44,770 bases of DNA from Stramenopiles sp. TOSAG23-6 (lineage: Eukaryota; Sar): contig LT635929.1 of assembly GCA_900128565.1 (NCBI GenBank), forward strand, positions 1 through 44,770, given 5' to 3'. Shown here piece by piece: positions 18,501 to 28,466 of the stretch (its first letter is position 1; each line of letters begins with the position of its first letter). A model generated the notes under the pieces. That model worked only from the letters and a program-made list of their open reading frames with translations. It had not been told where the DNA came from and searched no databases. A program made the translations under genes and the position numbers.

Positions 18501-19472
18501 ACAAATGACAAAGGAAATGATAGAATGAATGATGATAGTTTTATTTGTAAGAAAACTACTGAAACTAAACCTTCAGTGGAAGCTGAATTATCATCTTATG
18601 ATCTTGTTGATCAAATTCGTAATATTATGATGGAAACAGAAACGTTATTAGACACAAAACGTAATGCAATATTATTAGAGAGGAAAAGAGAAAAAAAGAG
18701 AAAATCTAGATTTAAATTACAGAGTACTGAAGGAACAAAAGCAGCAACTTTGCGATTAAAAGCACGCAAAATTGAAAATGATTCAAAACAGAATGAAATG
18801 CGTATCAAATCTGAAAAATTTCATAAAGAATCTGCGGATAAGTATACGGTTGAGTTACAACGAAAACTTNAAATACAACAACAATTAGAATTAGAAGTTC
18901 GTGGCATTTCCCAATTAGCAGAGAAATTAGCAATTGAAAGCGCAAATAATGGGCATAAAATATCGGACACAATTTGGTTTGCATTGACGAATGGAAATTC
19001 AGAAAAAAAGTCTGTTTCACTTGACAAAGTCATAACATTTGTCAAACATCGATGGTCATTACTTGATGATAGAGCAATGCTTCGATTAGCGTATCAAAAG
19101 ACTTTAGCTGAAGATGATCAAGATTTGTGTTTACATGTGGATATTGCTGATCTTGAACTTAACACGAAATCAATAGATAAGACACATCAAGTAAGGAAAA
19201 AAATATGTAGAGGTATAAGTAAAAAACATCTACCAGTACTTTTCACAAAAATTACTATGGCTTGCTCAAAGTATTTAAACGTACAAGTTAGAAATCTATT
19301 GAAAAAATCTACGACAAAAATAAGCAAAAACACTGAAGAGTTAGAATATGATAGGCAGATAGAACAATTTTCTTCGTTGGTCAGAGAATCAGATATGAAA
19401 CCCGAGATGAAAATGATTGATAATTTAGTAGAAGAATTATGGAATAATCCTGATAAATTTCAAAAGAAATAA
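15506..19472 (+). CDS. large EF-hand/IQ-like coiled-coil protein, unknown
   Basis: Exons 15506-17140 and 17238-19472 give about 1279 residues (or 1269 from the second ATG at 15536, MEICDKQEAS). The split exons had looked like two genes, but the frame is open through the 3' boundary of the element (..VSLG-VHTKSPKGSKSMMNN..). Features: an EF-hand-like loop DTNSNEAVSIRE near residue 274; Lys/Asn-rich linkers; an IQ-like basic helix IIQKYIRRLQCINWKYSLRAL near 625; and charged coiled coil with a RKREKKRKSRF run further on. Such calcium/calmodulin-linked proteins are common around flagella and cytoskeleton, but I cannot name a family. Confidence 0.6.
17141..17237 (+). repeat. introner-like intron copy (97 nt) in EF-hand/IQ gene
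   Basis: It begins GTATGTTTTA, carries the intact palindromic core TACGAAATTTCGTACCTAAC and ends TTTTTTCACAATATAT. Phase 0 before GTT. The downstream AG positions (ending 17259, 17263 and 17269) do not restore the frame, while the element end does. Confidence 0.85.
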
Positions 19473-19498
19473 AAAAAAATAACACGAAATCTGTAAGA

Positions 19499-19529
19499 CC
19501 GTTACGTATACGTCTGAGTGTAGTAACGG
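19499..19529. other. 7-bp perfect inverted repeat in intergenic gap
   Basis: CCGTTAC (19499-19505) and GTAACGG (19523-19529) could form a hairpin or a dyad binding site, 157 bp before the start of the next gene. No RNA gene is recognised here. Confidence 0.3.
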
Positions 19530-19685
19530 ATGAGTCGGTACCTTATATATAATAATTATATACAAGTAGTATTTGATTTGAGATTTTTTCAATCTTCAAC
19601 TTCAACGGTAAAGAAAACACCTTGATATCATCACCCCCCCCNGATTTTGAGTATATTCAAGAGAGGAAAAGTATTATTTTGTAAA

Positions 19686-22600
19686 ATGAAGAATCGGAAA
19701 TATTGGCGAATATTTATAGTATTAGCCATTGTGGAGTTTAGTTCATGGTGTTTCGCGGGTGAAAAAGAATTTGTTGACAAAAAGTGTGCAGGGGGTGTTG
19801 TTAAACCAACAATAACAGGTATTCAACCTGCCGAAGGTCCAGCAACTGGAGGTTCAGTGATTACCATTACAGGTGATTTTGGCACAATTGATCCTGGTGA
19901 TATGCTCACTATTACAGTCAATAGTGTAATGTGTGGAAAGGTAAAAGAAGGTGGTGTCGTAAAGTCACTTTATCGGTCGAAAACAGAACTGGTATGCGAA
20001 ACAAAGAAAAGTGATGTTAATAAGGATGAAACACCAGCAGAAGTGAAAGTAAAATTTTTAAACGATGACGATTATAAAGCTGTAACATCTTTTAAACTTA
20101 TCCGATGTAAACCGGGTACCTTTGCTGATATGTCCGCAACTCCTTTTAAGTGTTCCACTTGTCCTGGTGGGAAATATTCGACAACGTCTGGTCAGACTGC
20201 ATGTCTTGACTGCCCCGCAGGAAAATCGCGCCTAGCTTCTTCCTCAGACCACACAGTATGTAATGACTGTCCTGCGGGTTATTTTCAATCCGAAACTGGG
20301 AAAGAAACGTGTGAGAAATGTTGGCCAGGTTGGTATAACTCTGTCACAGGTCAATCTAAATGCAAAATGTGTGCAATAGGCACTTATAACCTTGTTTCTG
20401 GTTCAGCTTCTGAACGAGCAAGCAGTTGCTTAGCATGTCCTACGGGAGCATTTTGTCCCGGTGGTCCTGTAATTATTCTAACACAAGGATACTGGAGAGA
20501 TCGTTCCGTAAAATATTTAGCATCTGTTCATAAATGTGACAATACAGGTTGGGATGAGCGTTGTGGAGGACTTACTGAAGCTAACGTTGTGGAATATCTT
20601 GCAAAATTCCAAGCTGCAGAAATGAGTGTTGAAAATTACGGTCATGGAAATTATGCATTAGTCGATGAACCATTGGATGTTACAATACAATCTAATCTAG
20701 GATATTCTATGAATCAAATACTTCGGGAAATGAAAATGCCGGAGAATAAATGTGGTACAGGGGCAATAGGGGTATTATGTCATGCATGTAATTCAACAGC
20801 AGGTTATGTTCCTGGTGACGAAACTGGTAAATGCATTAGTTGTGACAATTCATTAAGTGATGCAACATTAATTCAAGCAGGTATATTAGGTTGTCTCGTT
20901 CCTTTTTTTATAGTCTTCTTCTTTGTACAAGTCATTAAACGACCACCACCTAGTGCTAGAGACCCTAATGATATAAAGGCAAACAATAGAATCCATCATA
21001 TTCGACATGAACTTAGTCGACATGTTGATGATCCTGAAAGATTATTTCAAGCAATGATGCGTAGTGCAGATGTTGCAAATGCAGATTTAAAAAAAGATGG
21101 TGTCTACATCACAGATGATGTTGATGCTGAGATGAAAAAAGCATTTGAAGATGCTGATTTATCTGATGAAAGTGAGATAAACCAAAAAAAGGAGAAGAAG
21201 AAGAAGAAAAAGAAGAAGAAAAAGACCCAGGATAGAACTGGTATTGGCTTCAACAGTGATGGAGAAGAATTGAATATTGGCATGGATGAATTTAAACGTG
21301 TTTTACTTCAACATATTTACTCCGAACAAGCTCACCAAGAACGGTTAGAGAGAAAAAAACTTAAAAACAAAAATGGAAAAAATATTACCACCAAAAATAA
21401 TGATAGCTCAAGCGATGACTCAAGCGATGACGACTTTGCAAAGTCATTAAAAGAATCATTAGCTGATGCTGATGTCACAAACAAAAGCAATAAGAAACCT
21501 ACAAAACGGTTAACTGTTCCTTCGGACGCCGAACTAAACGCTCTATTTCATTGGATCGACAAGGATGGAAGTGGCACTATTAGTTGGTCTGAACTTACAA
21601 ATCAATTAAAAACTACAAAAACAGTAAAAGGTATGAGTGCATTGGCAATTGAAAAGGGTAGACGAAGTATAGCATTAAGTCTTCAATTAGGTCAAAGAAC
21701 AACAACATTAGCTGCAATGTTAAATGGCAAAGCAAAGCTGGCTATTAGTTACATGCAAATTATATCTCAATTTGATATAGTTACAAATATAAATTGGCCA
21801 ACTTCGTATACAAATTTTATCGCAGGCTTAAAACTGATAAATATTGATATCACCGGGGCTTTTACTACAATTGATTCGTGTTCCTTTACACTTCCGTTTT
21901 GGGCAACATTCCTTGGTCACCAGTTATTATTTCCTATCATATCTCTACTCTTATTAATTTCTTATTATGTTGCAATAGGTGTAGGTTCATGTAGTGCATG
22001 GAGCATAGCTAGAAAACTCAGATATAAAGTTGCTACTGGAATGTCAACCAAGGTCATGGACGTCAGAGGGAATGATTCAATATTTGATGGTACTGAAAAC
22101 TTCCCGTCTAAAGATTTGATGTGGGATAGAATTGTTCAAATTCAAACATTTACTTTTTTTCTTTTGTTTCCCTCAATTGCAACATCAATAGTGAACATGT
22201 TTTTTTGTGTAGATATCGATGGTACAAAATATTTATATGCTGATAAGAGTGTGCTATGCTCAGGGAGTAGTTATACGTATGTGATACTTCTTGCAAGTGT
22301 CAGTTTTGTGGCATTTCTCATAGTGATACCTGGATTATACTTCAGATTACTATACACACATAGGAATGAAATATGTCGAGATGATCGTGATACAAATGGT
22401 TCTGAGGAATATCAATCAATTAGACGAAAGTATGGTATGTTATTTAGACAATATAACGGTGAAGATTGGTATTATGAATTTGTGGAAATGATCAGAAAGT
22501 TTCTTCTCACTGCAGGATTGTTAGTAATGCCTGATGATTATACTATATTAACAGGTATTATAATAGCATTTATTTTCGCCACTATATTAGCACATACATT

Positions 22601-23180
22601 CCCATATATCGATCCACTTGATGGAGTTTTACAAAATATGATATTGACGGTGTTGTTTGCTACTCTATTGTGTGCTGAAGTATTGAAAAACTATGGTGCA
22701 AATGATATGGACAAACATGGATATTATAAGACCGCTGAAGTCATTGCGCCTATACTCATTACATTTAATGCGATTTTAATTATAGCTACAATTGTTGCAC
22801 TGTATCTCGTATTTCGACGTTTTTGGGACACACTCAAACAGGAAACCGATACACCTGGATTAGCTGGAGCAGTCTTTCGAACAACACATTTTATTGGTAA
22901 AAAAATCCATAATACTCGGGAAAGTAGAAGAGCGTCTCGACTTAGGAGAGCAAAGAGAAAGAAGAAGAAGAAACAAAGAATGATGATGGAAGTGAATCTA
23001 GTACGAAAAGTTCATATTGCGAATGAAAATGCTAGAGAAATTGAAGAAGCGACTGAAAAAGAAAAGGCAAAAGCTCGAATGAAAGCAAAACGACAGAAAA
23101 ATTTACAAAATAATGATGGCGATGATAATGAAAATTCACATGATAATGATGATGTACATTATATGGATACCAATGAGTAG
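19686..23180 (+). CDS. IPT/GCC2-GCC3/EF-hand multi-pass membrane protein (TRP-like)
   Basis: ATG 19686 gives 1164 residues. Order: signal peptide (1-25, ends SSWCFA); an IPT/TIG-type beta domain (about 36-135, ITGIQPAEGPATGGSVITITG); Cys-rich ephrin-receptor-like GCC2/GCC3 repeats (about 140-260, CSTCPGGKYSTTSGQTACLDCPAG); a membrane helix near 395-417; a large cytosolic part with a poly-Lys run and a canonical EF-hand loop DKDGSGTISWSE (about 623-634); about six to seven helices (735-1048); and a basic C-terminus. Proteins of this plan are common in stramenopiles and other protists, and the last block resembles TRP-type channels. Extracellular ligand sensing with Ca2+ control is inferred. 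No intron. Confidence 0.8.
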   Translation: MKNRKYWRIFIVLAIVEFSSWCFAGEKEFVDKKCAGGVVKPTITGIQPAEGPATGGSVITITGDFGTIDPGDMLTITVNSVMCGKVKEGGVVKSLYRSKTELVCETKKSDVNKDETPAEVKVKFLNDDDYKAVTSFKLIRCKPGTFADMSATPFKCSTCPGGKYSTTSGQTACLDCPAGKSRLASSSDHTVCNDCPAGYFQSETGKETCEKCWPGWYNSVTGQSKCKMCAIGTYNLVSGSASERASSCLACPTGAFCPGGPVIILTQGYWRDRSVKYLASVHKCDNTGWDERCGGLTEANVVEYLAKFQAAEMSVENYGHGNYALVDEPLDVTIQSNLGYSMNQILREMKMPENKCGTGAIGVLCHACNSTAGYVPGDETGKCISCDNSLSDATLIQAGILGCLVPFFIVFFFVQVIKRPPPSARDPNDIKANNRIHHIRHELSRHVDDPERLFQAMMRSADVANADLKKDGVYITDDVDAEMKKAFEDADLSDESEINQKKEKKKKKKKKKKTQDRTGIGFNSDGEELNIGMDEFKRVLLQHIYSEQAHQERLERKKLKNKNGKNITTKNNDSSSDDSSDDDFAKSLKESLADADVTNKSNKKPTKRLTVPSDAELNALFHWIDKDGSGTISWSELTNQLKTTKTVKGMSALAIEKGRRSIALSLQLGQRTTTLAAMLNGKAKLAISYMQIISQFDIVTNINWPTSYTNFIAGLKLINIDITGAFTTIDSCSFTLPFWATFLGHQLLFPIISLLLLISYYVAIGVGSCSAWSIARKLRYKVATGMSTKVMDVRGNDSIFDGTENFPSKDLMWDRIVQIQTFTFFLLFPSIATSIVNMFFCVDIDGTKYLYADKSVLCSGSSYTYVILLASVSFVAFLIVIPGLYFRLLYTHRNEICRDDRDTNGSEEYQSIRRKYGMLFRQYNGEDWYYEFVEMIRKFLLTAGLLVMPDDYTILTGIIIAFIFATILAHTFPYIDPLDGVLQNMILTVLFATLLCAEVLKNYGANDMDKHGYYKTAEVIAPILITFNAILIIATIVALYLVFRRFWDTLKQETDTPGLAGAVFRTTHFIGKKIHNTRESRRASRLRRAKRKKKKKQRMMMEVNLVRKVHIANENAREIEEATEKEKAKARMKAKRQKNLQNNDGDDNENSHDNDDVHYMDTNE

Positions 23181-23239
23181 ACGTAAAAATCTAAGAGAAA
23201 TATTTCAAAACTACAGATGAAAGTTAGTTTTATTATATA

Positions 23240-24447
23240 TTATAAAAGATCGTCGATTTCATTTTCAATATTGTGTTTACTTGTTTCGGATTTATTTGTT
23301 TCGGATTTATTTGTTTCGGGTTTCGGTTGTGGCAATTTAACTGTTGTTTTTGGTTTTAGACGGGCTTTTTTCTTTCGTCGACGAACTCTCACAAAAGTGG
23401 GGTTAGGGTTTGGAAGCGATAATATTTTTGCTGTTTGTTTTTTAGATATTTCATTATGCATTACTTTACTTGATGGATTTCTAAAGTTTTGAGATATTTC
23501 ATTATGCACAACTGTGCTTGATGGATTTCTAAAGTTATCATTCAGATTATCAAAACTGGAAGGCTGTTCGTTCCAATTAACATCATACTCTTTAATCAAA
23601 TTATTTCGTGTAGAAATTTCATCATTTGATTCACTGTCAGACTCAGTTTCTTCAATAGTTTTGTCATCACTTTCACCATGTATAGTGAAAAAATATATCA
23701 AATTAAAAATTCATTAGTTAGGTACGCGTAATTTGCTATGAAAAAATAAATTTGAAATTAATGATGAAAACGTACACGATAGTCACTACCAAGTTGTGCA
23801 TGTAAATTTTCAATATGTTTTCTTTTCGAATTAAGTAATGCAGTAAATTGTTTAATTAGTTGAATTTCCATTTGTTTTTTTACAGTAGCGGCTTCAATAG
23901 TGGCAGTGTTAGATGCTTTCAAAAGACCTTTCAACTCTTCATTCTGCTTCTTCAAAGAAGAAATTGTACAAATCGACTGAGAGTATTGCTCTGATACGTC
24001 TACAAGTAATTGAGTCATAGCTTCTGATTTTTTCGATTGATGCATATCGATAGAGAGAAGTTTCAGTTTAAGTAAAGATCCTGGTCTCTGTACTTTAACA
24101 ACAAAAGTTCCCGTCTGGCAATTAATAGCATAAGAAAAGCGTGACCGTTCCACTTCTGTACCAAGAAACGCAGTAAACATTGCAGCACAGTAATCTTCAT
24201 TAAATTCAACATCATTTGGTTTTAAACCGCTAAATATTTCAAAAGATTGTACCTGATATATTTTCAGACCACGACAAACTTGAATGTCGAGTTTTACACT
24301 GTTTCCAGTGACTCGACCCTTTACAAGAACAAAATAAGAAAATCCTTTGACATTAAAATGGAACATGTTCACTTTTAGAGTACCTTTGTTCTCATTGACG
24401 ACATTCCCTGGTGATTCAGTTAACATGGAATCGATACATTCTGACAT
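23240..24447 (-). CDS. XRCC4: XRCC4, non-homologous end-joining factor
   Basis: Exons 24447-23776 and 23677-23240 give 369 residues. XRCC4 scaffolds DNA ligase IV in double-strand break repair. Seen: a beta-rich head (about 1-130, FSYFVLVKGRVTGNSVKLDI, FSYAINCQTGTFVVKVQ); a long helix with SLKKQNEELKGLLKAS and QLIKQFTALLNSKRKHIENL, closely matching the animal stalk LYKRFILVLNEKKTKIRSL; then, after the intron, an acidic region, two 16-residue repeats (NFRNPSS..VxHNEIS), a basic nuclear-signal-like RVRRRKKKARLK and an acidic end NEIDDLL. A telomere-like GGGTTAGGG lies in the coding strand complement and encodes PNPN. It is convergent with the previous gene, 59 bp apart. Confidence 0.85.
23278..23322. 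repeat. in-frame 15-bp tandem repeat (SETNK) in XRCC4
   Basis: Three 15-bp units encode SETNKSETNKSETSK near the XRCC4 C-terminus. The period is a multiple of three, so the frame is kept. Confidence 0.85.
23444..23539. repeat. in-frame 48-bp tandem duplication in XRCC4
   Basis: Units 23444-23491 and 23492-23539 encode two related 16-residue blocks around NFRNPSS and HNEIS in the disordered tail. Confidence 0.85.
23678..23775 (-). repeat. introner-like intron copy (98 nt) in XRCC4
   Basis: On the minus strand it begins GTACGTTTTCATCATT, has a diverged core ATTACGCGTACCTAAC and ends TTTTTTCACTATACAT. Phase 0 between CGT and GGT. Removal joins the XRCC4 stalk (..LGSDYR) to the acidic tail (GESDDKTIEE..). 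Without it the stalk frame stops ten bases after the boundary. Confidence 0.88.
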
Positions 24448-24764
24448 TGCCGAATGTCTCCGTCAAAACGAAGCAATATATCAATGCAAGTGGTTGAAGT
24501 AATTCGGATATATACTCTGTAAAATTCTATTATCTTTTACAGTTCGTTGTGTTGACGTTTGACGTGACTAGAGTATTACTAGGGTTAGGGTTTTTAAACC
24601 GTACGTTATTTAGCTAGTTAACGGCTCCTCTCATTTCAGTGATTTCACACGTTCTACAATCAAATAGCAAAACAATATTAAATCTCGAAATCATTGTTTG
24701 GATTGAGATGGTGGTAGATAGCACTCATCAGTAGATCAACACACGGTAATTTTGTGTGTTTAAG
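24448..24764. promoter_or_regulatory. divergent promoter with telomere-like box, XRCC4 and unknown gene
   Basis: This 317-bp gap holds AGGGTTAGGGTTTTT at 24581-24595, resembling the telo-box (AAACCCTAA) found in plant promoters. Otherwise AT-rich with no gene. Confidence 0.45.
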
Positions 24765-26078
24765 ATGTCGCTAAACTCAATGTTTGCACAGCAAAAGATA
24801 GAATCTGAAACACAAATGAACCATGGATATCCTTCGCTTCACAGTGATGAGTTTCAATTATCCAGGATATTATTGAAAGATTTACACAATAGGGACGATA
24901 TAATTTCGTCTAGGGATAAAACGTTTCTAAATAGACATATAAATGTTTCACTTGATAAAGCAAAAGTGGAGACATTTTCAGGACTCTATCGAGGACAACG
25001 GCATATTTCTCTAGAGAAAGATAAACTACACAACGCGCCAAGAAGAATACGTACTACTGGAAATCAAAATAAAGGAAAACAAACAAATAACTGCTCAGTT
25101 ACCAATGTCGCTAGAACTAGTTCTCTTGTTCTCTCTCTAGTTTGTGATAATACTGTTCTTCACGTACATTTCATGATTCATTTCAATTTCTATTTTAGTA
25201 TTACCAAATTCTGCACCCAACAAATTTTAAATTTGACATATTTTTTCACAAAACATAGTACTGATTCTATATCCACTGACACTGACGGTGACACAGACAA
25301 TAGTCAATTCATTGATGAAATGAACAATGAAACTTTACACAAAACACAAGCAAAATGTATAAAATCTAAGGTACAACTTTCGAATGTCAGCGAAAATATT
25401 TCCAATGATGTAAAAACAACAGTAAATATGGCACTACAAATGCCTGTTATTCTTAGGGAAATTCACACTGTACTTAAACTTTTACATCAAGCAAATTTGA
25501 AATTTCATCAAGGTATATTAGCTTGTATTCAAGAGAGTTCATTAACTAAATGTCAGAGAAGTTACACAACTTCTACTTACTTTCATTACTGTGAATTTAA
25601 TCAATTTGTTGAAGGATTTGAAAATTTAGTTTCTCTTGCACAACTGGAAACTAAGAACCCTAACCCTAATCAATTACCAAAAATGATGTTGAGAAAATTA
25701 TCAAACATTATTTTGACTGTCTTTCGTGTGCAGGTATCCAATAGCTCATTCCTTAAATTTGTTGATACTTTAATGGTTTCAGCTTGTTTTACAATCATGT
25801 CGCTCTGTTACTCCATTAGTAAAAATATGGATATTGATGACGCTAAATATGCCACTATAGTATTCGAATATTTAGATATGGGTAATTTAGGAATGGTAAC
25901 GTCATTACAATTGAAGTATTTGTATGATGGTTTAATAGGAATCAGTAAAAGTATTAGTACAAATATTAGTACGAGTGAGTTTATGTTCCCACAAAATAAT
26001 ATGAATAGAGTAGAATTTATAATATGGTTTAAAAATTCAATGAAGCGAGGGGTGTTTGCTGATATTTTACAATTATAG
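24765..26078 (+). CDS. unknown protein with weak EF-hand-like C-terminus
   Basis: Exons 24765-25163 and 25257-26078 give 406 residues from MSLNSMFAQQK. The N-terminal exon is charged and polar. After the intron come an acidic Asp/Thr stretch (TDTDGDTDNSQ), helical segments (LREIHTVLKLLHQANLKFHQG) and a C-terminal part where EYLDMGNLGMVTSLQLKYLYDGL looks like a degenerate EF-hand. A telomere-like CCCTAACCCTAA at about 25658 encodes NPNPN. No family is recognised. It is convergent with the PPR gene, 42 bp apart. Confidence 0.5.
   Translation: MSLNSMFAQQKIESETQMNHGYPSLHSDEFQLSRILLKDLHNRDDIISSRDKTFLNRHINVSLDKAKVETFSGLYRGQRHISLEKDKLHNAPRRIRTTGNQNKGKQTNNCSVTNVARTSSLVLSLVCDNTVLHVHFMIHFNFYFSITKFCTQQILNLTYFFTKHSTDSISTDTDGDTDNSQFIDEMNNETLHKTQAKCIKSKVQLSNVSENISNDVKTTVNMALQMPVILREIHTVLKLLHQANLKFHQGILACIQESSLTKCQRSYTTSTYFHYCEFNQFVEGFENLVSLAQLETKNPNPNQLPKMMLRKLSNIILTVFRVQVSNSSFLKFVDTLMVSACFTIMSLCYSISKNMDIDDAKYATIVFEYLDMGNLGMVTSLQLKYLYDGLIGISKSISTNISTSEFMFPQNNMNRVEFIIWFKNSMKRGVFADILQL
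25164..25256 (+). repeat. introner-like intron copy, most diverged (93 nt)
   Basis: It begins GTACATTTCATGATTC, has a decayed core (TTCTGCACCCAACAAATTTT) and ends ATTTTTTCACAAAACAT. Its length is a multiple of three with no stop, so it can also be read through. The family end places the exon at AGT ACT GAT. Using the AG two bases further on would create a TGA at once. Confidence 0.72.
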
Positions 26079-26120
26079 TTATAGTTATAATAAAGTTTAT
26101 AGTTTTGGTACTCATTAAAA

Positions 26121-28010
26121 TCAGAAAAAGTCTCGTACGAGAAATCCATTTGATATTTTTCTTGTACTTCGGTCCAAGTCTTGCATAATACTACCATGTG
26201 ACATAGGATTTGAACTAGTAAAATCATTTGTTTGTTCAGTGATATTTACAGCATTGTTGTCATCATCTGAATTTTTCTGATCAGAATCAAAAATTTTGTC
26301 ATCTGAATTTTTCTGATCAGAATCAAGAATTGCTCTCAAATAATTTATTTCTGATTTTGCCAAATGAAGTTGTTCTCGCAATTCATTAATTTCTATGAAT
26401 AAGCTCGTCATATCCTTATTTTGTATATTATTTGTATCATTTTGTTTATCTACAATTTTCATACTATTTGTATCATTTTGTTTATCTACAATTTTCGTAT
26501 TATTTGTATCATTTTGTTTATCTACAATTTTCGTATTATTCGTGTCCATACTTTTTTCAATTTTTGTTATATTTTCTCTATTATCTGTACTATTTTTCAG
26601 TTGATCATGCATATTTTTTAAGAGTTCCTCTTTAATCGAAGAGTCACTAATATGTTTTGTAACAATATCCAACTGTTGATCAGTGGCACAATTATTTCTT
26701 TGTAAGTTACGGAAAAGAGTCAAACCCTTTCTAAATGATTTTTGCATGTCTCTCTCCTTATGTCGATTTTGTTTTCGTTCTGAGAAACAACTCTTCAATA
26801 TATTTAACCGCCAAACATCTGGTTCTATAATATCATTTATCCGTGTAGTAAAAGAATTTGGTTTCAATCCAGCAGCAGGTATACCTATATCATACAAATG
26901 AGCAGCATCGTCAATAAAACCATGTAACAACATAAATTTTATTATTCGATTGAACCATGTTATATCAACTTTCACTCCAGAGGACTGTAATAAAGAAAGT
27001 ATTTTTTCCGACTCCTCCGGTGATTCCAGTCTACTAAGCATAAGCTCAATATGACTTCTATTCACTAAACTTTTATCACACATTATAGTAAATAATTTCA
27101 GAGATTTAATCTTACCCTCAACAGTACCATCATTTAATTCTGAAAGGTCTCTCGATAAATTTCGACCTAAAATATGTTTTTTATATCCTATAGTATCTCT
27201 TTTTGTACCTACACGTGTCAGTTTCTTTCTTTGTTTTATTTCTTTTGTTTCTTTACCCTCTGTAGGATGGATTAATAAAGTAGATGTTTTTTCTTTTGTT
27301 TCTTTACCCTCAGTAGGATGGATTAATAAAGTAGATGCTTTTTCAACATTTTTGTCTAATCTAGGAGGAGTAAAACCTGCAGATCTCATATGTCGTCTTG
27401 CAGCCCATGCATCTTGTTGTCTACCCGCTTTAATTAATTGGTTTATAAGTATCGAGTAACTCATTTCATTTGTCAAATTCATATGTTGCATTAGTTTTAC
27501 CATTTCAACTGTTTGGTCGGAATTTGCAGTAGCAGAAAGGACAAGATTGCATAATTTAGACGTAGCCTTTCCAGCTACAATTAAATCTGCTGTAATATCA
27601 CGAGCCCTGAAAAACCCAGACTCGCCATTCCTCAGCTCCCTTTGAACAAGAGAAAATGTCCTTGCTTCTTCGGCAGACTCGAAGTCTTCAACTATTGGTA
27701 CATGAGAAGCAATATGAGTTGTAGTTGAAAATATTCGTTGAAAACCGGAAGAATAAGGATAGCATAAGGGTTGCCGTTTAATTTCATTTACATAACTATT
27801 GATACTATATGGGGCTATATACTGCATCCTGTAATTCATTCGTCTAGTTGTGTGTACATGACGAATAAGTAACTTTGGAAAAATAGGGAACACAAGAAGT
27901 TTCTTGGAAAAACGTCCAATGTCACGTACTTTCCTACATAGAAAGCAAGTTTGCCTGTAATTTAGCACCCGCGTCGATCCGATGAAACTATTTACTAAAC
28001 TATGATGCAT
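26121..28010 (-). CDS. PPR-type protein, probably mitochondrial
   Basis: ATG 28010 gives 629 residues. The N-terminus is basic and rich in hydroxyl and aromatic residues (MHHSLVNSFIGSTRVLNYR), consistent with organelle import. PPR-like helical pairs: SYSILINQLIKAGRQQDAWA followed by ARRHMRSAGFTP, and TWFNRIIKFMLLHGFIDDAA followed by LKPNSFT. PPR proteins bind organellar RNA. The rest is unusual in its in-frame duplications: two 17-residue blocks (STLLIHPTEGKETKE), three 12-residue blocks (KIVDKQND) and a doubled DSDQKNSDD. A coiled-coil segment (FIEINELREQLHLAKSEINY) is near the end. Only a few PPR motifs are clear. Confidence 0.65.
   Translation of the reverse strand: MHHSLVNSFIGSTRVLNYRQTCFLCRKVRDIGRFSKKLLVFPIFPKLLIRHVHTTRRMNYRMQYIAPYSINSYVNEIKRQPLCYPYSSGFQRIFSTTTHIASHVPIVEDFESAEEARTFSLVQRELRNGESGFFRARDITADLIVAGKATSKLCNLVLSATANSDQTVEMVKLMQHMNLTNEMSYSILINQLIKAGRQQDAWAARRHMRSAGFTPPRLDKNVEKASTLLIHPTEGKETKEKTSTLLIHPTEGKETKEIKQRKKLTRVGTKRDTIGYKKHILGRNLSRDLSELNDGTVEGKIKSLKLFTIMCDKSLVNRSHIELMLSRLESPEESEKILSLLQSSGVKVDITWFNRIIKFMLLHGFIDDAAHLYDIGIPAAGLKPNSFTTRINDIIEPDVWRLNILKSCFSERKQNRHKERDMQKSFRKGLTLFRNLQRNNCATDQQLDIVTKHISDSSIKEELLKNMHDQLKNSTDNRENITKIEKSMDTNNTKIVDKQNDTNNTKIVDKQNDTNSMKIVDKQNDTNNIQNKDMTSLFIEINELREQLHLAKSEINYLRAILDSDQKNSDDKIFDSDQKNSDDDNNAVNITEQTNDFTSSNPMSHGSIMQDLDRSTRKISNGFLVRDFF
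26263..26326. repeat. in-frame 36-bp repeat in PPR gene
   Basis: A unit of period 36 (TCATCTGAATTTTTCTGATC core) occurs twice and encodes DSDQKNSDD twice. Confidence 0.8.
26428..26535. repeat. in-frame 36-bp tandem repeat, three copies, in PPR gene
   Basis: Units at 26428-26463, 26464-26499 and 26500-26535 encode TNNTKIVDKQND and variants. Confidence 0.92.
27242..27343. repeat. in-frame 51-bp tandem duplication in PPR gene
   Basis: Two 51-bp units (27242-27292 and 27293-27343) encode related 17-residue blocks containing STLLIHPTEGKETKE. Confidence 0.9.
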
Positions 28011-28466
28011 TATTTAACAGGTAAAACTAAATTTGGTTATATGCAAAATGTCGGCTTCTGAAACGCCCAGTACAAATTTTGCGCAGATTCCTAACGAGAC
28101 TAACCTCAAACTGTTCGACGTCAGTTTATACACTTGAAACAGTATATGTCAATTACTTTTAATCCAGTATGTCAACTTATATTTTAATATCTTAATGAAT
28201 TGGACTTTTGCTGAAACAAACAACCAAACAGACTCAGAGATATTATACTAGAAAAATACTATGAATGGGATACGTATATTCCTTTTGACCAGCTGGCCTT
28301 GCAAAATTTGGCCGCGGCACGTGTGTTTTTTGGCATCCTCCTCTCATAAGCTCACTTATTTCCAAGCTGTCGCTTTAGTAATTCTATAGTTACTTAGTTA
28401 GTTGAGAGTAAATCACTAAATTATATCCTAATAGACAATTACCTTAAATCACTTTAAGATTTGAAA
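28011..28466. promoter_or_regulatory. divergent promoter, PPR gene and NDK
   Basis: This 456-bp gap holds a CG-rich patch GGCCGCGGCACGTG that includes an E/G-box CACGTG at 28318-28323. No gene or longer repeat seen. Confidence 0.4.

Noticed and set aside
25164-25256. DNA-level excision (ciliate IES type) in place of splicing
   Set aside because: Not excluded, but the GTATGT-like 5' end, CTAAC branch-like site and sense-only orientation fit an RNA intron better, and no TA boundary remains as in Paramecium IES. DNA versus RNA sequencing would settle it.
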